A program made the translations under genes and the position numbers. Below, one piece after another: positions 33,312 to 44,254 of a stretch of DNA of 64,000 bases. Under the pieces are notes generated by a model. The model had not been told where the DNA came from and made no database searches. It saw nothing but the letters and a program-made list of their open reading frames with translations. Position 1 is the stretch's first letter; every line of letters begins with the position of its first letter. This stretch comes from Seminavis robusta (lineage: Eukaryota > Bacillariophyta > Bacillariophyceae > Naviculales > Naviculaceae), in the NCBI GenBank assembly GCA_903772945.1, contig CAICTM010000146.1, positions 1 through 64,000 on the forward strand. Direction: 5' to 3'.

Positions 33312-33623
33312 TCACTTCGAAGATATCTACTGTACGAAGAAGAGCATTCGAAATAAAGAATCAGTGCTTGTAATTGATTGTAACCAAACGATGGAACTAT
33401 TTGTGCGATCATGCAAACGTTGCTTAAATCGTCACCTCTTTCGCTGGCTACCGGTCCTAGATACCGTAAAGCACTTTGGTGGGGAGTTCCGCTTCTTCTT
33501 GACCCCAGCATGGCATGCTAGCTCCCGGTAGGCCCCCTACTCCATCTGCACCAGTGGAAAGTACACAGATCGTCCTCCTCTGCGCGCCCAAGAGACTGAC
33601 TCTTGTCTAATTCGGAAGAGCAC
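33312..33623. other. Short intergenic spacer
   Basis: Lies between the 3' ends of the amidoligase fragment and the metalloprotease-Hint gene, which converge. Nothing else seen. Confidence 0.4.
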
Positions 33624-36464
33624 CTATATCGTGCCCAAAAGTTCTTGAGGCTTGGAACTCTTCGGAGTAGAGTTCTTATGCGAATTTGCGCGTCTCTTCA
33701 CCATTCCCAGCTTCTTTTCGACTTCAATCCATGTTTGTACACCAACTGCATCAGCAAGTGCATGGAATGAACCTATTGATACCAACACAACCGTACAAGT
33801 TGCGATCGGAAGAAGCAGCTGTATTGCACCAAAGACGACCAAAAACGAGAAGAACACCAACGTTTGAATCAAATCTGACTGATGCTGCCACCAAACGAAG
33901 ATGCAGATGCCGCAGTAGCTGTACGGGGAAAGGTATTCTCCCTCTTGTGTGGATTTGGCATCGTCTGGTTGGAATCCCTTTGGAGGATCTTGGATGGACA
34001 GTCTCCACAATGACACGTATCGATAAGGTGCCAGCATCCAGTGAAGAAGCGTCTGCTGGGAGAGGAGATTCCAGTTCCCAACGCGAATGAATTCTCCATC
34101 GTCAATAGTGATGAATCTAGCTTTGGAGACACTAGAGTGGTGGTCATCAGGAGCTGATAATATCGATGCATAAGTGGAGGTAGCAACTCCATTCACCACG
34201 ATTGTGCCGGATTCAGTCAAAGCATTGAAGAAACCTTTTCGTATGACTTTTTTCACACTTTCCACTCGGGCATACGAGTGTGCAGCGCTCGGCGGCCAAG
34301 AGCTTTGTATGGTTAACTCTGCAGTCATGTTCGTGTACTCGAAGAAAACATGAACATAGTCACCTGCTTGGATTTGACGAGCTGGTACCGGATTGTCCTT
34401 TCCCTTGAGGTAGACCATGTGGAAAGCGGATAGTTCCAACATTGTTGCGGAGTTCATCTCGTCTTGCAAGACATGTAGCTGCAGAAACTCTGTTGGCGTC
34501 TTTGGATCATAGTGGTTTATGCTGTAGATTGTCTGGTATGATGGCACTCCATTGGATCCTGCCGAAAGCACTCGATCTCCAACCCGCAAGTCTTTCATCT
34601 CAGTTGGTTGTTCTTGACCCTCCAGTTGCACAGTCATGTGAGGGGCGAAACAAAAGAACCCATTCACGAATCTTGACACGTCCTGGTATGCCTCACATGC
34701 AGTTGCATTTTCACCGCAAACCCATCTTTTGTTGTCCCCGTAGAACTTCGAAATTCTCGGTGCGACAAGACGAATCTGTCGAGCGCAATTGTTTCTCCAA
34801 TCACCCAATGGCTCTCCCTGGAACGTTGTCCCGGATTCGGAAAATCGAGGGACTACAGGGCAGTCATTATGAGGATTCTCGTCACACTGCCCCTGCCTGC
34901 AATTATAAGCCATGACCGTCCGGAACTGTCCCTTAGGATCACGCCATCCATGTGCAGGCCAAACCGATGTCCAGTCACAACTACCATCCGTTCCTCTGTC
35001 GTGAAAGCTTCAAGGCATTGCACATGTCAGTTTCCAAATGTGCTAATGAGCCAAGTTGAAACAAAAGAAGTGCACTCACCAGCCGTAATTATGGCCCAGC
35101 TCGTGACCGAGCTGTTTGATATCCAGGGAAAGGAAGGTGGCACAAGGTTGACGGGGTAAGAGAGATGGTACTAGTACATGCAATAAGCGACGTAATGTGC
35201 ATGCCAGCAATATCATTCTTACCACATAGACTCCTGTCAAGCACTGCCAGTAAAGCACAGAATACATGAAGGGGGCCGTTGGGTGTGGTACCAAAATAGT
35301 ACCGATAGATGCAGCCCCACAGTACGAATTAGTGTTGACCACCAGAGAGACCATGTCAGCTTCGTATTCCCTTCGAACCTGCTGCACATCGTCGAGATGA
35401 CCGTTCCAGGGGTCGATCAGATTGACAAGGGAACTGCCAAACATGCCCACGCCCAATGGATCGTCTACCGTATCAACCCTTTCATCATATGTTGGATGGC
35501 GATAGGCATGAACCAACTCATGGCGAATATCAATGTTGCTCATGATGTATATTGTGTTCGTTTCGGCGACAGCTGCTGCAATGATTGCTCGCATATTGTC
35601 TTCAGTTTCCTGCGTGACCTCACAGTCTTCGACCAATTCAGAGTATTCACATTCTGCCCTCTTCGTCCACACAATCATCAATGTAACAATGTCAATATTG
35701 GAATTATCATTGCCATCGTCCTGAGCGTCAATGTCGTCTCCACCATCGTCCTCAGTGCCGGTTCCATTGCTACCGGTATTGTTGGAACCACCTTCTTGGG
35801 TTTCGATGGCCATCTGCTTCTCACGCACAGACAGCAAGTATGCTTGATCAGCTTGTTCGTGATATTGCTCAACCTGGGCCACAAATGCTGAATCAAACGT
35901 CAGAGGGTCTGATGATTCAGGGAAGTCTCTCGAAGGTGTAATAGCCGCCTGCACTGTCACGATACTCTCCTCTTGATCCTGTACCTTCCGCTGATTTTCG
36001 GACGGGTGTGCCTTTTGATGGAATTGGTAGATTCTCTTCGTATCCAATTCCACAAGAGATCCAACAAGTTGCTCCCGTCCTGATGCTGACGACTTGACTC
36101 GCAGTAGCTGGATTGTGTCTCCTCCCTCGGTCTCTCCCACAAAATGCACATTTCGAGCTGAATTTCCGAGGACTTTGGTAAACGTCTTGATGGGTCCATC
36201 TCGACTTAGTTGGAGTTGCAAAGATGGGCGATCATAGAAATCACGTCCAGATCCCAAGTTGGCCGCATCAAAGGAGATGTACTGTGTGCTTTCTGTGTTT
36301 CCAAAGGATGCCACATTTTCATCGTAGCCGCCCAAAGCAATCATATCTTGCGCTTGGATCATCGGTAGGCATAATAACATGACCAACATCATCGGAAAGA
36401 CAAGCCCCATAGTCTTCTGAGGTCTCGCCGCCATGGTCGGAACACATACCGGGGGAAGTTTCAT
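33624..36464 (-). CDS. Secreted metalloprotease fused to a Hedgehog-type Hint domain
   Basis: Proposed exons: 36464-35223, 35111-35080, 35007-33624, giving 885 residues. Intron 2 (72 bp, GTGAGT...AAG) is clear; intron 1 (111 bp, GTAAGA...CAG) is a multiple of three and could be retained. An N-terminal hydrophobic segment ending PMIQAQ is a signal peptide. Splicing completes the zinc site HELGHNYGCFHD (about residues 417-428), the HExxHxxGxxHD metzincin motif, with a Met-turn VMAYNC about 29 residues later. At residue ~544 a Cys opens the Hint domain: CFAPHMTVQLEG, LRVGDRVLSAG, LELSAFHMVYL, VPARQIQAGDYV, ending SGTIVVNGVATSTYAS. One or two hydrophobic segments (about 800-840) and a basic tail follow. 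In Hedgehog proteins Hint cleaves itself at the Cys; a similar release step here is inference. Confidence 0.8.
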
Positions 36465-36731
36465 GTTGAGAGCGGTATCGTACCGTAATTGCAGATAGAT
36501 CTTCCAATGTTGAAAGATGGGTTGCAGGTTGTTGGATGCAGAGCTTGAATGAGGGCAGCCCGTTGAAAATGTGAGCGATGAAAACGGTCAAAAGGACGTT
36601 ATGTCCAGTTTCGCGTAGACGCACATTTGCCCGCTCCGATCCCAAACCTTTGGTCAATAATATGGGAGGCAAACCCAGGCTTTGAACGGTCTGGGTAATC
36701 GAACGGTGAACAGTTCCTGTTGGGTTGCTAG

Positions 36732-38129
36732 CTAGCTTGAATGGAGGCAAAAGTTCTCGTGTTGCTTTTGAGCCCGTAGGTCTCGAAATTGCTTGCTGCA
36801 ACTAGAACACTGAAACTTGACTTGAGCTTCGTCGGAGGAGGCACTACTACCATCCCATGGCAGGAATTGTTTCTCATGGTCTTCCTGTGCCTTGGCATCT
36901 GGGAAGACTAATCCACAAATGTCACAAAAGCCATAACTATCTTCTTCTGCTTTGTGATTCTCATTCTGAACTGGTGCTCCTGTTGGATAAAACCAATCGG
37001 GCTTGATAGTGTCGTGTTTTCCAAAGTGTTTGGCCTTGTTGTGGTCTTCCAGGGCTTGTGCACTTTGGAATATTCTAGGCCCGTTGGTACCTGTTTCAGG
37101 GTTCTGTATACAACAGAGGTTGCAGGCATAGATGATTGTGGTTGTACTAGTGATGTCTTCTTGTGCTCGTTTGCGCTTTTTGTTTTCGTGGACAGCTTTG
37201 ACGTGACACTTTCTGGACCGTTCTTCTTTAAATCGTTTGTCACAGTGAGGACACGGAAATGGAAGGGAATCTTTGTTTTGCTGAATGTTCTTTGAATCTC
37301 CCGAGTGACCGTCATCACGCCCAGTAGTAGCATTCAGTTCCAAATCCAACAAGGCAGCAACCAAGACTGGGGTTGTCGTGTCATCTTGTTGGTGTTCCTG
37401 ATCACTGTTTGTGTTTCGTCGTTGTCGAAAGGTATATGTCACACTGCCATCGGGTGTTCTGGAGGCAAAGGACTTTCCTGTTTGATGCCTACGGTGGTGA
37501 TAGTATGGATTGTCGACTTGTGGAGCCCGAAAGGGTCTAGAATCCGCCAAGACCATGTTGTGTCTCTCGGCGGCTTGTTGACACTTCCATCGTTCAAATT
37601 GACCCTGAACCAGTGTAAGGTGAAACCATCCATCATCATCATCCTGCTTTGGGCCAATACCAAGCCACACCGTAGAGACGGAATGAAACAAGTGACACAA
37701 GAATCGGGCATGTCGAGCAGCATCTTCCGTGCCCAAGTGTGGATGGTTGAACACAACATGACGATGGCGATAATGAGAGGGAAAGATGCCAGGCAGCTGT
37801 TTGGCGGATGGAGATGATTGAATGGCATTGACATTGTGATGAACCGTCACACGAAGAACACTTCCTTTGGCCGCCATATCGCTCTGGTCCAGACCACGTA
37901 GCTTTGTCAGTAGAAAGTTTGAATCTTTGTACTTGGAAGTCAAGGCTTCTAGAGAATCAAAGCCAGTAGCAACCAAGTGGAACAACTTTTCGCTCTTGTA
38001 GACAGAAGAAACTGTGGAACTCGTGACGAGATGGCGAGCCAAATCCAACGAGTAGGAAAAGTCGCCATCACCCAACACCAACAAAGACACTTCATTTCCC
38101 CCCTCTCCGATGGTTGACGGTTCCGACAT
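36732..38129 (-). CDS. BMT5-like (DUF2431) methyltransferase with C2H2 zinc fingers
   Basis: 465 residues from ATG at 38129. The N-terminus LLVLGDGDFSYSLDLARHL, then VATGFDSLEAL, VHHNVNA and VVFNHPHLGTEDAARHARFL form the Rossmann-like domain seen in yeast BMT5, which methylates U2634 of 25S rRNA (m3U) using S-adenosylmethionine; GDGDFS is the expected cofactor loop. The C-terminal half holds zinc-finger motifs: CPHCDKRFKEERSRKCHVKAVH, a CNLCC...H variant, CDICGLVFPDAKAQEDH and CSSCSKQFRDLRAQKQH. The fingers are an added module that could bind RNA. It lies on the same strand just upstream of the metalloprotease gene and diverges from the M28 gene. Confidence 0.75.
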   Translation of the reverse strand: MSEPSTIGEGGNEVSLLVLGDGDFSYSLDLARHLVTSSTVSSVYKSEKLFHLVATGFDSLEALTSKYKDSNFLLTKLRGLDQSDMAAKGSVLRVTVHHNVNAIQSSPSAKQLPGIFPSHYRHRHVVFNHPHLGTEDAARHARFLCHLFHSVSTVWLGIGPKQDDDDGWFHLTLVQGQFERWKCQQAAERHNMVLADSRPFRAPQVDNPYYHHRRHQTGKSFASRTPDGSVTYTFRQRRNTNSDQEHQQDDTTTPVLVAALLDLELNATTGRDDGHSGDSKNIQQNKDSLPFPCPHCDKRFKEERSRKCHVKAVHENKKRKRAQEDITSTTTIIYACNLCCIQNPETGTNGPRIFQSAQALEDHNKAKHFGKHDTIKPDWFYPTGAPVQNENHKAEEDSYGFCDICGLVFPDAKAQEDHEKQFLPWDGSSASSDEAQVKFQCSSCSKQFRDLRAQKQHENFCLHSS

Positions 38130-38902
38130 TATGACCTAGTCAGACTTGTTTGTTCTTCTGCGAGCTACCAATTGAGAGCGGAAGGATCACACCTCCAAAC
38201 TCATCCATCGCAAAAGCACTTTGCGCCATTGCCAAGGATCCTGTGCATCGCACGATCACATACATCTATCTTGCATTTTGCTGCCTCTGCCAAGAATTTC
38301 AATCACGACCAAAGCGTGACAATATTTGGTTTTCCACGTTCCACGCTCGGACCGAAAAGTTCGCCTCCTCCTCCGGCGGCTCATTCAGTTGCAAGTCTTG
38401 CATTTGCCAGTCAGCTTTTCCTGGAACTACATGTACGTTGAGATGAATGACGTAACCCCAGCGCAAACCGTAGGTGACCAAGGTCTCGCCAGCTGAGAGG
38501 TATTCAGTGGCAAGCACGTGACCTTCACGCTCGCAGAAAGCATTTATTTCTAGTACTGCATATGTGAGACTATAATAGCTAGCTAGATGCCATGAGTACA
38601 GTACGTACACTTGTAGTCTATCTATCTTCCCTCCCCGATGAACCACTCTTCCAAACCCCCAAAAGAAAAATTCTGGAGAGCCTGCAAAATGTTTTGGGTC
38701 TGGATCTTTTGAAACTACGGCGCGCGATTTAGTAAAGGCGTTCCGTTCGACCGTTGGCTTCTGTCTGAAACCCGTAACAAGTCTGGATGTCTGGATTCTG
38801 GATCTCGCTCTTCATTTATTTTTCTCCTCGTGTGTCCACAATTCACAATAAGGAGTGAGGTGTGAGGTACAATCATTCATAAGCAAGCAACGTTACCGTA
38901 TT
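38130..38902. promoter_or_regulatory. Divergent intergenic region
   Basis: 773 bp between the starts of the BMT5-like (minus) and M28 (plus) genes, so promoters of both must lie here. No TATA or initiator element can be named with confidence. No RNA gene recognised. Confidence 0.35.
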
Positions 38903-40216
38903 ATGGTTGCCGGTCCTACCAGCGCAATTAATGTTATCTTCTTCGTCGCGTCACTGTGCATCCGCCCCTCTGTGGCTCAGGGCTTTCTTCGCAACTCGGA
39001 GGAGAGCGAATTTCCATTCGAGTTGTATGGCTCGGACGTAGTCGTCGTCAACAGAACTGATGTCGAATTCCTGGCGAGTGATGAGCTCGGTGGACGTAAC
39101 GATGGAACTACTGGCTCTCTCCTAGCGCAAGAGTTTTTGATCGACAAGTTGCAAGCGATGGGTGCGGTTGGCCTCGTATCATCAAAGTCAGGACGAGATG
39201 CGTTCCGGCAAGACGTATACAGCCGTGGCACCAATATACTTGGCATCTTGCCGGGGAGCGACCTTTCGAATGAGCATATCTTTCTGAGTGCTCACTATGA
39301 CCACATTAGCTTCTGCGAAATCAAGGCGAACGCAGATAGCAATATCTGCAATGGTGCTACCGACAACGCTGCTGGGGTTGCCGTCGTGCTGGGCATAGGG
39401 TCACGGATTGCGGAACTTTCCGAGCGGCCACGGCGGAGCATTGTGTTTGGATTCTGGGATAGAGAGGAAGATGGACTCATTGGATCCCAATACTTCATTG
39501 AAGAGGATCCGCTGATCCCATTGTCCCAGATCACAACTTTATTGAACTTTGACATCATGGGCTCGAACCTGCTGCCAAGTTTACGAAAGGTCTCGTTTGC
39601 AATCGGAGCGGAGAGCGGTGGAAGTCAACTAGAATACTTGGTTGAGCAAGCTGTTATTAGTGATGTTAGCGGAGATCTCAATACTGTCACGATCAGTGCA
39701 ATTCTCGGTTCACAGCGCAGCGACTACTTCAACTTCTACGAAATGGACGTTCCCATTGTTTTCTTTTCCGACTCTACGGGCCCGTGTTACCACACGAATG
39801 GTGACGAGATTAAAAACGTTGACTTTGACAAGCTTGAAAAGCAAGCTAGAGTGGCTCTCAAACTCACATACAATCTTGCAACAACAAACCGGAAAATCAA
39901 GTTTACGGAACCGTGCATAAATCCCACGAACGAGCTTTCTGGAATTGATTTGCTACTCTTCCCAGCAGAGTTCAGTGACCTGCGTGTACTCAACAATTTA
40001 GTCAACCAAGCCTATGAAGACATTGATCTTTTTCCCGAAGCCGCCAAGCCAGAGTTTGAGTTTATCAAGTCTGAGCTCAACTGCCTCACGCGCTGGGGGC
40101 CCATAGCATTTCCCTTCATCTTGGCACTTGACACGGAGCGATTGTTCATTCTGCTGCCTCTGATTGATATTTTTACAACTCCGGAATGCGCTGGTTTCCA
40201 AGCTGATTCTAGCTAG
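38903..40216 (+). CDS. Secreted M28-family metallopeptidase
   Basis: 437 residues from ATG at 38903; an earlier in-frame start is GTG. The N-terminus (INVIFFVASLCIRPSVAQG) is a signal peptide. The M28 co-catalytic zinc ligands are all visible in order: LSAHYDHI (His, with catalytic Asp in the following HYD), NGATDNAAGVAV (bridging Asp), WDREEDGLIGSQYF (Glu pair), LNFDIMGSN (Asp) and CYHTNGDEI (His). The family comprises aminopeptidases and glutaminyl-cyclase relatives with two zincs; an extracellular or vacuolar exopeptidase role is likely. The C-terminal ~110 residues are not recognised. No breaks or introns. Confidence 0.85.
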   Translation: MVAGPTSAINVIFFVASLCIRPSVAQGFLRNSEESEFPFELYGSDVVVVNRTDVEFLASDELGGRNDGTTGSLLAQEFLIDKLQAMGAVGLVSSKSGRDAFRQDVYSRGTNILGILPGSDLSNEHIFLSAHYDHISFCEIKANADSNICNGATDNAAGVAVVLGIGSRIAELSERPRRSIVFGFWDREEDGLIGSQYFIEEDPLIPLSQITTLLNFDIMGSNLLPSLRKVSFAIGAESGGSQLEYLVEQAVISDVSGDLNTVTISAILGSQRSDYFNFYEMDVPIVFFSDSTGPCYHTNGDEIKNVDFDKLEKQARVALKLTYNLATTNRKIKFTEPCINPTNELSGIDLLLFPAEFSDLRVLNNLVNQAYEDIDLFPEAAKPEFEFIKSELNCLTRWGPIAFPFILALDTERLFILLPLIDIFTTPECAGFQADSS

Positions 40217-40657
40217 ATCGAAAAGCAGTTATGGGAAACCAATGCCATGTATGCAACCTAGCCCAGCTAGCTAGCTTGTACTGCAAAGGGATCCATATTG
40301 CCAAGACAGCACCTGCAACGGGTGAAACCTCCAAGAGCTACGGGTGGCCGTCTCCCGTCCAGCTACAGGAGGAGAGGGAGAAAGTTTTGTACGGTAGAGG
40401 GCCTTGAAGCAATAGGCCAGAATGTATAGAGAGCCTGCCCGCAACAGTTCCGAGTGCAGGGAGGAGACGTCCATCGGACTGTGAAGTTGTATATATTCAT
40501 CAGGTAGGCGGCACTGTGTTTCCAAAGAATGGGTTGAATTGCAACCCTGCTTCGGGACGGGACCAGCTAAATTCAATGTGTGATGGCAACCTCGGTGGAT
40601 CGAAACCGAATCATTGAATATAGTCGGGCTCAAGATTGGTGAAACGCGATGGTGCAT
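40217..40657. other. 3' flanks of convergent genes
   Basis: Short space between the M28 stop (plus) and the endonuclease/exonuclease/phosphatase stop (minus). A 128-codon minus frame directly after the latter's stop has no recognisable features and is probably 3' UTR. Confidence 0.4.
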
Positions 40658-41569
40658 CTACAATCTGTTGTTACCTGAGATCTCGATAGGTAATGCTAGA
40701 GACTTCTTTGGATTGGTGAATTGAAACTCGGCAGATACGAGTCTGTGGTCGCTCCCTCGGCTATCTTGGTGTATGGTGGCAACATTCCCGACACATTCCA
40801 GTAGACCAGGGGAATAGACTACGTGATCGTAATCTAGGGCCAAAAGTGGGATCATGCCATTACATAATTCAAAGCTCCACGAATTCGTACAACACCGTCC
40901 ACCCAAACAAAAGCTACTTCCAAACCATGTGCCTCCTTTGTTGACTTTGTCAAGGGCAACCATTCCCAAGTCTTGCGTCAGATACTGTAAACAAGGGGAA
41001 TTCCATCGTCGTTCATTAAAGTCCCCCACCACCACTGTAGGTAAGCTGGGATCCAATGCACTGGCAAACGTTTGCATTTCATGAAGTCGTTTTTGCTTGA
41101 CACGCTGGGAGAAGAAACCTCCTATCCAGTTGGCATGCCCACCCCACCAGTACGGCTCCACTGAAATCTCTACAGGAGCTCGGAGGTGCACCACCAACAA
41201 CTGTAAAGTTTGGAACGGATGCTCTGGTTCCTGATGCGTGGGAATTTGAAGCGTCACACATCCCGCTGGATACCACCATCGTTCAGTTTTGGGAATCACC
41301 GTCCATCTCTTAATGGGATGCTTGCTCAGTACCGCATAGCCAGCCCAACTATTCCCCGGTGGATTGTGAAACCGAATATGAGGATATACGTCACTCAACA
41401 CGCTGCTTGTCACGAAGGACTCCCACTCATCGTTGACTTCCTGCAGAGTCACAACATCCTTGTCACAACGCAAGATTGTATCCAGCACCTGCTGGTTGGT
41501 AGGAGCCTTACAGACGTAGAATACATTGTAGGTAGCCACAGTGAAGTTTGGAGAGTTCATCATTGTCAT
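40658..41569 (-). CDS. Endonuclease/exonuclease/phosphatase family protein
   Basis: 303 residues from ATG at 41569 (MTMMNSPNFTVATYNVFY); a longer frame begins with a non-ATG codon. All family catalytic signatures are present: ATYN (Asn), VTLQEVND (metal-binding Glu), LLVVHLRAP, VVGDFNERRW (Asp and Asn), LDYDHVVYS (Asp) and GSDHRLVSAEF (Asp-His). The fold covers DNA repair nucleases, deadenylases, TDP2-like phosphodiesterases and sphingomyelinases; its size and HPFQTLQLLVVHLRAP do not let me choose. No signal peptide seen. Confidence 0.8.
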   Translation of the reverse strand: MTMMNSPNFTVATYNVFYVCKAPTNQQVLDTILRCDKDVVTLQEVNDEWESFVTSSVLSDVYPHIRFHNPPGNSWAGYAVLSKHPIKRWTVIPKTERWWYPAGCVTLQIPTHQEPEHPFQTLQLLVVHLRAPVEISVEPYWWGGHANWIGGFFSQRVKQKRLHEMQTFASALDPSLPTVVVGDFNERRWNSPCLQYLTQDLGMVALDKVNKGGTWFGSSFCLGGRCCTNSWSFELCNGMIPLLALDYDHVVYSPGLLECVGNVATIHQDSRGSDHRLVSAEFQFTNPKKSLALPIEISGNNRL

Positions 41570-43354
41570 GAGTTGTTTGTCGCTGTTCCTTTTTCCTTTG
41601 GCCGGTCGAGCTGCGAGACAGCGAGATGGATGCAATCATTCACTCAGTAAGGTTAGGGCTTTGACTCGCTTGGCTACAGTGCCTGTCGGTACTAGCTAGA
41701 CTAGTACTAGTATGCATAATTGGCCGCACCAACCACAAACCAAAACCAAACCCATGAACCTCAAAGCTCCAGGTAAAAGGAACCTGACCCATCGACCAGC
41801 AGCATCAGATTGTATGGCTTGGTTATGAGAACTTGATGGAAGCCGAGTTAATCAGTCTGTATAACGCATGAGAGTCTGAGAGCTGGTTAGCTAAGTACAT
41901 GTATGAGCTCATGTACCGGTACGTATGTATGTAACTATGTTTCTTCAACTTGCTTCGTGTAGCTTGACTTGCAAGGAATGGCAGCCAAACAAGGAGCTGA
42001 TGGCTGACGCTTATTTGCAGCCAATTGGGATTTATGTAGTATCCATACTGAGTGCTCTCGGTGCGGATGTGATCAAGCTAGACTATCTGACTTGGTGCAG
42101 GCAAATTTCTAAGCATGGTCTAAAAACGAAGGAGCTCGCAGAGCCTGATGAGCCAAGCCCAACGTCGAGACTCGTACATGTACCGGTAGCATGTAGCTCA
42201 CCAGTTTGGCAGTTTGGCTGTTTGGTCGGTTTTGTTTTTCTTTGGTTGGAGAGCTGCTCTCTGGATCTCTCTGGAGCTCTGGAGAGCTGGGACACCCTAT
42301 CACTTATCACTGCAGTTCTAAAGGTCATCCCATTTAAATCCTAAGTTCACCGAAAGTAGCATGACTGTTGATCGTTGAACGTTTAAAAACGTGAACCCAA
42401 GAAGAATAGTCTCTGCTCTTCAGCTGCTCTTCACACTTCACAGCGTTCATTCGTAACGGTTGCCATTAAGTCTTGATGGCTGTGCCGGTACTAGTATGCT
42501 GTCCGCTTCGTTCTTGCCAGAAGAGGTGGTAGGTGGTACGGTAGGTGGTACTAAGTAGCTGGCTGCCACTCTTCAGCGTTCAGCGGGCTCAAGAGAAACG
42601 ACTACTATTAATAGTAGCAGCCAACCACTGGCTGTACAGTGGAATGCGACAAGTCACCAACGGGATCTTCTTTTGTTCAGAGACCAACCTTAGCACTTCA
42701 TCCTTTCTGTCGAGGGAGTTGGCAACTCCAGTCTTGAAAGTCTCCTATTAGTAGCCAGTTACGTGCAGTTTATTGGTTTGCTGAGAGACTCTACTAGCAA
42801 CTAATCCGCAGTACTTTTGCTCCAACTGGATACCGGTACAGAGAGGTGCGCTGATCTCCGGTTGTTAGCAAGGCAGCAAGCTTCAAGCAACTTTGCCAAA
42901 GCTACTAGCTGGCCAGCTGGAGCGGGAGCTGAATTACTTAGCTGGCCTGTATCTTCTGAGGCATACTGTACCTTCATCCCGCATAATGCATAACATCATG
43001 AGACATTGCAGGCTGCGGCGCGGCTCTGCTCTGGGGCACAGTACTTGTACATAGACTATGTACTGTACTGGCCTGTCGGTAGCCAGCCAGTGACCCTGTT
43101 TCCGTACCGGTAGCCCAGCGAGCCCAGCATAGAAAATGACCCGGAATCCCGGCAGAACATCAATGTTTTTGACTTGGGAAGAGCCTGTTTACGAAATTTT
43201 CGGAGCTTCGGAGCTCGGTGGTTAGAAGAAGTGCAAGTGGTGCGTTCTTGGCTGAACGACATAAATCCCACCCATTGTATAATCATCATAAAACGAACTT
43301 CCCTTTTGGCAAACAGTTCTTAGATTATTATTTTTTGAAGAGAAAAAGAGAACA
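41570..43354. other. Intergenic, palindrome-rich; no supported gene
   Basis: Dense TACCGGTA, GTACTAG and GCTAGCTAG words (41690-41720, 41900-41930, 42180, 42830, 43060-43115). GGAGAGCTGCTCTCTGGATC near 42250 is a CT/AG-rich inverted patch. No coding evidence. Confidence 0.4.
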
Positions 43355-44254
43355 ATGGTAGCCTCCGTTGTATCCACCGAGAGCACCAACTCAACGGCTT
43401 CCAAGTCGTCTTCCGGCGGCGGTGGTGCCCCCAAGCCAATGCCCATGGCAGTCATGAGGAATGCCCACGAGGTGATCCGTGGGGCCATGGATGATATTCA
43501 AGAGTCTATCGACAATGGTGACTTCGAAGCGGCCCGCGCCGCGTGGACCCAGTTCAATCGCTTTAGTGATTTGCACATGAAGATGGAAGAGGGACGGAAG
43601 GGGAGCAACGCCAAGGGTCTGTTTGCCATGGTGGATGAACATGCGGACAAGGCAGCTCGCAAAGCCGGTCTTCGTGACCATCACATGAACCTCTACGAGC
43701 TCGAGGAGGATGTGGTGGATATTTTTGACAAGGCGCCAGATATCGATCGCGCCAGGGAAGTGTACCCCATCTTTCGACAAGAAAACGAATCCCATTTGAA
43801 AGAGGAAGAAGATGTGCTGATGCCGGCCATTCAGAAAATGATCAAGAGCGGTGTCCCCGTCAAGAAGTACATTGAGACCGACATTATCCCTCTGCTCTTG
43901 GCGAAAGAAGGGGATATGGAATTCTTCATCAAGTTCAGCAATGAAGTCTTGATACGTCATGACAATGTAGACGGCAAACCTCGTGTACGCGTTTGGAACC
44001 ATGCTCTTTGGTCGGTGGCAACTCCGGAACAATGGAAGGAATGGGATGCTTGGATCAAGGAGGTTCTGCCGGAGGGAAAATATGCTGAAGTTGACAATGC
44101 CATCCAGGCCTTTCGTAATGAGCAAAAGGCCAAGAAACAAGCCAAAAAGGACGCAGAAGCGGCAAAGGAAGTGCCTCCCATTGCGAATATTGACGTGGGA
44201 GGACGGAGCCGATCCAGAAGTCCCAAGCAGTTTTTCAAAAAAATCTTTTCTTAA
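43355..44254 (+). CDS. Hemerythrin-like (HHE) domain protein
   Basis: 299 residues from ATG at 43355, preceded by AGAACA. Residues ~30-215 form a helical HHE-type region: NAHEVIRGAMDDIQ, FNRFSDLHMKMEEGR, ENESHLKEEEDVLMPAI and later SNEVLIRHDN supply the His/Glu pattern that binds a di-iron site in hemerythrins. A charged Lys/Ala helix and an SRSRSPKQFFKKIF tail follow. Bacterial and algal relatives bind O2 or sense iron or redox state; here only metal binding is a safe inference. No targeting peptide seen, so cytosolic or nuclear. No introns. Confidence 0.75.
   Translation: MVASVVSTESTNSTASKSSSGGGGAPKPMPMAVMRNAHEVIRGAMDDIQESIDNGDFEAARAAWTQFNRFSDLHMKMEEGRKGSNAKGLFAMVDEHADKAARKAGLRDHHMNLYELEEDVVDIFDKAPDIDRAREVYPIFRQENESHLKEEEDVLMPAIQKMIKSGVPVKKYIETDIIPLLLAKEGDMEFFIKFSNEVLIRHDNVDGKPRVRVWNHALWSVATPEQWKEWDAWIKEVLPEGKYAEVDNAIQAFRNEQKAKKQAKKDAEAAKEVPPIANIDVGGRSRSRSPKQFFKKIFS

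Noticed and set aside
33312-33531. 76-codon plus frame after the amidoligase fragment
   Set aside because: No continuation of the family and no features of its own.
34400-34700. Intein within the metalloprotease
   Set aside because: No C-terminal intein splice junction (His-Asn-Cys/Ser/Thr) or returning extein; the blocks fit a Hedgehog-type Hint domain instead.
40271-40657. 128-codon minus frame right after the endonuclease-like gene's stop
   Set aside because: No motif and starts at the base after the stop; more likely 3' UTR.
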